In this document: positions 59,701 to 64,000 of the stretch, piece after piece
Layout: each line of letters opens with the position of its first letter
Position numbering within the stretch: position 1 is the first letter of the stretch
NCBI GenBank assembly: GCA_009767595.1
Contig: VSDK01014150.1
Coordinates: 3,618-67,617 of the forward strand
Length of the DNA: 64,000 nt
Direction of reading: 5' to 3'
Origin: Symbiodinium kawagutii
Taxonomy: Eukaryota > Sar > Dinophyceae > Suessiales > Symbiodiniaceae
Position numbers and translations under genes: made by a program
The notes under the pieces: model-generated
Database searches by the model: none
What the model saw: the letters and a program-made list of their open reading frames with translations, nothing else
Told to the model about the DNA's origin: nothing

Positions 59701-62700
59701 CCCAATAAAATGAAAGGCGCCAAGGTGACACATACGATCCGATTCCCTATGCAACGGACGAACATGAAACCTCTGCGAGGAGTTCCCCAAAAGTACCTGT
59801 GGTTTGACATGCGTAGGAGGTCTGTGACTGGGCAGCGGTCAAAAGTGGTTTGATTCTCTGACAAAACTGGGTGAAATCGCATTCGTGTACTGGATGCAGA
59901 CGATCCGTACGGCATATGCCGGGTCGTAGCTAGAAGACCCTTTCTGGCGGTTTTTTCAATAGTGAACGACCCTTCTGTTCATGGATCATGGTCGTCATTC
60001 ATGTTTTGTATATAGCTATCATAGAAGTTTCTTATTGACACGCTATCCACCCCCAGCCATCCCAAAGTTTAAGAACTATGAGAGTCTCAGTGGTTCCTAC
60101 TCACCAGTAGGTTTATCCCTAGACAAAACAGCAGGTCCACTGGCTGATATCAACGGACATGGCTCCTCACACGTGCATCCCGGGTCCACTTGGCTGCTGC
60201 TACCACCACTGGCACCTCATAGTCCACCACTCTCCGCAGATTCCCCCGTTCCAACCCAGCGCTTGTCACCGCGTGTTCCACCTGCTTATCACCCATGGCT
60301 TTGAACATGTTGTTGAAGCTTCTGGCAGCCTTGTGCTCGATGGCCTTGATCTCCTGAGTCGCACAGCCCAACATCCATGCCCAACCCAAAGATGCATACG
60401 TACATGTGTACATAAGGGCTCAGGTCAACACAATCACGCATCCAGAACGGCTTCATCTTGAGGAATGGTATCTGTTACTGTACATCCCAGACATGGCAAT
60501 GTATTTGCATCGAAAGCCTTCGTGTATTGGGTCAGCTCATTTGTATCCTTAGATCTCCATGAACCCACTCACTTACCACCAACACTTACACGACATGTGA
60601 GGACACCATATATCAAGGCATTTGACATGACATGCTGAAAAAATTGGAAAGGGTGGAGGTGGGCAACCCAATGACAGGTAGCCAATATGCGCCCTCTTTG
60701 GACCCTGATTGCTCCCCGTGATTGCTGGCTGACCAACTGCTGCATAATGAGTGACAGTAATGGCAACGACAGGGATATATCCACCACGGTCATGGTATGA
60801 ATTGTTAATTGTCAATGTATTGATCCTACTAACAGTTTATAGTTCGGGTAAAACCATATTGCCATTAATGTTGCCTCATCCATTGTAAGTATTATTGATG
60901 ACCTTTACTCATGGTGATCATAGTTATACTTCCTGGTTGATGCTTTCCTGTAATCTATATTGGATTGATTGTCATCATTCCCAGAAGCGGTTGACGGGAA
61001 AACCTAGAGGAAAACCCCATCATTGATGCTCAGCAACCAAGATTCTCTGCAGATCTCTCCATCCACAAATCATGTGAATCTCGGTGAGTCATCATCCAGA
61101 TTACCATTTCCATCATTCTTACAGTACCATTGTGACTTCTGACAATCGTGTCCATTAGACACCATATACTAAGGAACAACAATTCTTTCTTATCATCTAT
61201 ATTATGGTTCACATCACTGGGAACTCGAATGATCCTCATTACAGTTGTCATTCATGACCACGAACCACCTTCTACCTCTTGAATGAATCATAATCCAATC
61301 ATTCATAGCTTTCCTATGAATAACTAAGACGCTTCGTAATCATTTAATTCTTACCAATTAGATCATTTATGTTGAAAATATCTGGTTCCTTGTAAATAAA
61401 AAGATAAACAAAAAACGTTGCCTTTATTCCTTTGGAAATTTTAAGAGCCCCACCATAATCTTTACGAATCTGATAGTCATCAATCCCCATAATCTTAATC
61501 ACCAACATACTCTTTATCAATATTTTCTGGTTATTCAATATCTGGTTGGTGGTTGAACCAAAATATATCATAGTCAACCAAGCAACCATTTGTCAATACA
61601 TTTGGGAAATCAAGAATGTGAATCGAACCCCCAACTAGTACTCGTTTCACCCTTAGTGTTACAAATCATTCCCTATCAACCTGTATCAACCATGCTCAAC
61701 AGCTGACAAAAATCAAATAGTAAATCCATAACCACCAACCAATGTTACTTATGAATCCTTTATCAACCATGGTTACCTTTAAATGGGTGTTTCTCAAAAT
61801 AGGGGTACCCCTAAATCATCCATTAATAGTCATTTATAGTAATAAATCAACCATTTTTGGGGTCCCCTATTTTGAGAAACCACCAAATGGTGAACCTGGT
61901 TAACCACCCAACCAGATACATCCCTCATGGCCGGCTGGTGGATCCCTGGCGGACTCCCTCGCGCACGTCCCGCCTCGCGGCGTTCCTGGACGTCGTCCAA
62001 GATCTGGTCTCGGAACTCCTGGACGGTGGGATGGAAATCGCAACTCACCAAGCAATTTCATGGGGGGTAACTCGACGGGAAAGCAAGGGATTTTCGGGGG
62101 TCAAGCATGGGTAATAGTGGTTATATATACATATATACATATATATATATGGCTTTAATCAACCAATGGTCAATGGTTCATCATAGAAGACTATGGCGAG
62201 CTGGGTCGAGGCTTTAAGCAACCAATGGTTAATCGTTAATCATAGAATCATAGAAGCTAAGAAGCAACAATTTCATAGGGGATATACCAGCTATATCCAG
62301 CTATATCTGGCGAGCTGGGTCGATGTTGACCAACCAATGGTGAATAAGCAATGGTAAATCAGCTGGTTGATTGCTAATAGGCTATAAGAAGCAACAATAG
62401 TAGGGGATATGCAAGCTATATATCGCGAGCTGAGTCGATATTGACCAACCAATTTCATGGGGGATCAGTTCATCAAGAATTTCATAGGGAAAACGTGCTG
62501 GTTAATGATAGGGGAACCAGGGGTACACAATGAACTGGCCCACTGCCATATGACCAGAATCCAACAACTGCTGAAACCATAGGGATGATGGAATGATAGT
62601 GATGATTCGCCTTGAATATTGCCACCTTGCATAGGGAGACGAAAGGAAACCAGCTGAATGGTTTCTTTTCCATTGCCATGTGAGCATCTATGGTGATGAA

Positions 62701-63194
62701 GAATTAGGCTCTACAATGGCAGACCATGGTCGATAGGTGTTTATGCTGTCGAGTAAGGCAAACAGTGAGAGATAATAACCAAAAATAAGCAAATCGACTT
62801 GTAAAAATTGCAGTTGCCAATATTGGGTGATAACTGACAAGTACCAAAATTACCAAAAATCTCCAAATCATTAGATCTGTTTCCCGATTTTTCACCACGT
62901 TTCAAGCCCGGTCGTAGAGGACTTCTTCCATCACCAACTTTCTCAACACCAGGCTTGTGAGGCTCAATGAGATGTGGGCTTGGTGATCCATTTGGCGATT
63001 CCTGGAGATGTTGCGCTGTCCGCACGGACCAAGGGGGACCCCAGAATAACCGAACCTCATCCATGTCTTCGGCGATCTGCTCCACTTCATCCAGAACTTC
63101 CAGCGCCTCAGGGCCAGGCTAGACACCATGAAAAGTGGGTGGTACCCAGCAACAGGTGGTGACAACCCTACGGACTACACATATCTCCTCAAGT

Positions 63195-63242
<48 letters not shown>

Positions 63243-64000
63243 GCCTCCCACCATCCCATGCCACTGGCCTCATCTGTTCGCCCCAAGCCTTGGAGTGCCA
63301 AGGCAAGGTGAGACAACCAGCAACCCTGGGAAGGAACACAAGCAGCAGATTGTAACAAATTACCAACAAGCGACCAACCAGCCAAGCAACCAGCCAACCA
63401 ACCAGCCAACCAACCAGCCAGGTAGAGATATACCAGTAAGAATGTCTGCGGCAGAAGTAGCAAGAGTGAGGACATCACTAGCCAACCAATGAAGCGAACC
63501 CAAATAGGAAGGTGTGATTCTGATTCGCACTAATTCTGCCAGCCAGCAACTCCTTTCTCACCTTAGTCACATGGTTGTGGGTCAAAACCCTTAGTCCCCC
63601 TGGTTCCCCTATCATTAACCAGGCTGTTTCCCTATAGTTTTGTTGGTCATTATCCCCCATGAAATTGGTTGGTGAACTGCTTGACCCAGCTCGCCATATA
63701 TAGCTGGTATATCCCTTATATCCCCTACTATCGTTGGTTGTTATCACCTATTATTAACTATTAACCATGGGTCAATATTAATCAACAGATGGAAGATACT
63801 TTATCCCCTAGTCTTGTTGCTTATTATCCCCTACTATTGACCATTAACCAGCTATCGTTGGTTGGTTAACATCCAAACGGTTGATGCACTACCAGGAAAC
63901 TCGTGCTTGGAACAACCCCCCTCTTACGCTTGGATCCCCGGCCTTCCAACGCTTGGGCCTTGCGGAACAAGGCCTCCAAGGCCCGGCCGCTGGTTTCGAG
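56620..64000 (-). CDS. Multi-exon gene with TPR-like and charged helical segments, partial
   Basis: Minus-strand exons: 63928-64000 (cut by the edge), 63056-63118, 61974-62018, 60216-60353, 58757-58814, 58480-58547, 57812-57859 and 56620-56701. ALEALFRKAQALEGRG matches the third helix pair of tetratricopeptide (TPR) co-chaperones. ALEVLDEVEQIAEDMDE|EFRDQILDDVQERRE|EIKAIEHKAARSFNNMFKAM joins in perfect phase and resembles the helical C-terminus that follows the TPRs in immunophilins (a basic helix ending in MF). VFGSGRFLADGTSPP, DPQILAIFDGRGVQLHFG and DEYRAAKLKYELEQRRKVG follow. Phase does not close at 63928/63118, nor between the 58480, 57812 and 56620 exons, so exons are missed or the last ones belong to another gene. 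A TPR protein is inferred. Function is not known. Confidence 0.5.
56775..56810. repeat. (GT)n and TGTCTAGCTC repeats
   Basis: A short GT run near 56782-56800, followed by TCTGTCTAGCTCTCTG repeats to 56890. Confidence 0.6.
57812..57859 (-). CDS. Probable short exon
   Basis: CGTGGAG|GT acceptor. It reads AEERQLKRIKECRSQ. The donor is uncertain (GA after GCAGG). Phase to neighbours is not closed. Confidence 0.45.
58480..58547 (-). CDS. Probable exon
   Basis: GAAGTAG|CGA acceptor and AAGG|GTTAGA-type donor. It reads RKDPQILAIFDGRGVQLHFG, TK. The frame remains open well beyond, so the donor is uncertain. Confidence 0.5.
58757..58814 (-). CDS. Probable exon
   Basis: GCGGAG|GTC acceptor. It reads VFGSGRFLADGTSPPPALT, with the strongest third-position bias of the three frames. 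A GC donor (TCACAG|GCGCCC) or a GA donor farther on is assumed. Confidence 0.5.
58889..59115. mobile_element. Dispersed repeat, family 2 (two nested or tandem copies)
   Basis: ATGGCTATGGGTCAAGGC occurs at 58884 and 58996, with AGGGTTTTGACTCACAGCC at the far end. Confidence 0.6.
60216..60353 (-). CDS. Exon, helical segment
   Basis: GACTCAG|GAG acceptor and TATGAG|GTGCCA donor, 138 nt in phase 0. It reads EIKAIEHKAARSFNNMFKAM, GDKQVEHAVTSAGLERGNLR. Confidence 0.8.
61784..61884. mobile_element. MITE-like element, family 1 (best preserved copy)
   Basis: Ends GGGTGTTTCTCAAAATAGGG and CCCCTATTTTGAGAAACCAC pair almost perfectly. The core has AATAAATCAACCATTTTTGG. Confidence 0.85.
61974..62018 (-). 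CDS. Short exon, helical segment
   Basis: CGTCCAG|GAG acceptor and a GC donor (CGCGAG|GCGGGA). 15 codons: EFRDQILDDVQERRE. Phase 0 on both sides, matching both neighbours. Confidence 0.7.
62185..62540. repeat. Family 2 repeat fragments with GGCGAGCTGGGTCGA motif
   Basis: Three copies of a GGCGAGCTGGGTCGA-type motif (62194, 62309 and the diverged GCGAGCTGAGTCGA at 62424), each followed by ACCAACCAATTTCATGGG-like sequence. Confidence 0.65.
63056..63118 (-). CDS. Exon, acidic helix
   Basis: GTCTAG|CCT acceptor and GATGAG|GTTCGG donor. It reads PGPEALEVLDEVEQIAEDMD, E. Phase 0 to 61974-62018. Confidence 0.7.
63195..63245. repeat. (CAT)n trinucleotide repeat
   Basis: About 15 CAT units, giving poly-His and poly-Met artefact frames. 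Confidence 0.95.
63566..63692. mobile_element. Dispersed repeat, family 2
   Basis: GGTTGTGGGTCAAAACCCTT at one end and GAACTGCTTGACCCAGCTCG at the other, with CCCCTGGTTCCCCTATCATT inside. Confidence 0.65.
63928..64000 (-). CDS. Exon with TPR-like helix, cut by window edge
   Basis: It reads LETSGRALEALFRKAQALEG, RGSK up to a CCAAGC|GTAAGA donor. ALFRKAQALEG fits the TPR consensus Ala-Leu-x-Arg-x-Ala-x-Ala. Confidence 0.6.

Overview
The window looks like nuclear DNA of a dinoflagellate, most like Symbiodiniaceae/Suessiales. No bacterial-style gene, rRNA or tRNA was seen. The coding signal is a set of short GC-rich islands of 25-210 bp with G or C at most third codon positions. They lie in AT-rich, repeat-filled non-coding DNA. 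Most islands are bounded by AG|G acceptors and by GT, GC or GA donors. Unusual GC/GA donors and a G after the acceptor are established traits of Symbiodinium introns. Every island I could assign confidently reads on the minus strand, which fits the unidirectional gene arrangement of these genomes. The genes therefore run right to left. I built the exon models by hand, from splice sites, reading phase, third-position composition and known motifs. Reading phase closes at most junctions, and those that do not close are stated.

Right to left: (1) 56.6-64.0 kb, the 3' part of a multi-exon gene with a TPR-like segment and charged helices, cut by the window edge. (2) 45,474-55,974, a near-complete phytanoyl-CoA dioxygenase (PhyH)-family gene with eight exons, about 319 aa. 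It has the H-x-D iron motif, the distal His, a 2-oxoglutarate-binding Arg and a presequence-like N-terminus. (3) 24,584-43,669, an NHL-repeat (beta-propeller) gene of about 20 exons and 630 aa. It has a Trp-rich N-terminus, several NHL blades, a Pro/Ala-rich tail and an acidic C-terminus. One Pro/Ala exon carries a frame break. (4) 9,524-22,053 (perhaps to 23.6 kb), an unrecognised gene with two hydrophobic segments. (5) 396-6,017 (perhaps from 8.7 kb), an unrecognised Trp/aromatic-rich gene cut by the left edge. An exon at 8.6 kb carries a methyltransferase-like glycine motif and may belong to it.

The rest is introns and intergenic DNA. It holds (AACC/GGTT)n, GATA/GACA, TA, CAA, CAT and other microsatellites; tandem arrays with 14-, 16-, 20-, 32- and 55-bp units; a 1.1-kb AT-rich degenerate repeat field; one 193-bp assembly gap of N; and at least three dispersed families of about 100-bp inverted-repeat, MITE-like elements. 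The genes do not form an obvious pathway. The common themes are strand, exon structure and non-canonical introns. Several apparent in-frame stops disappear if GA is used as a 5' splice site.
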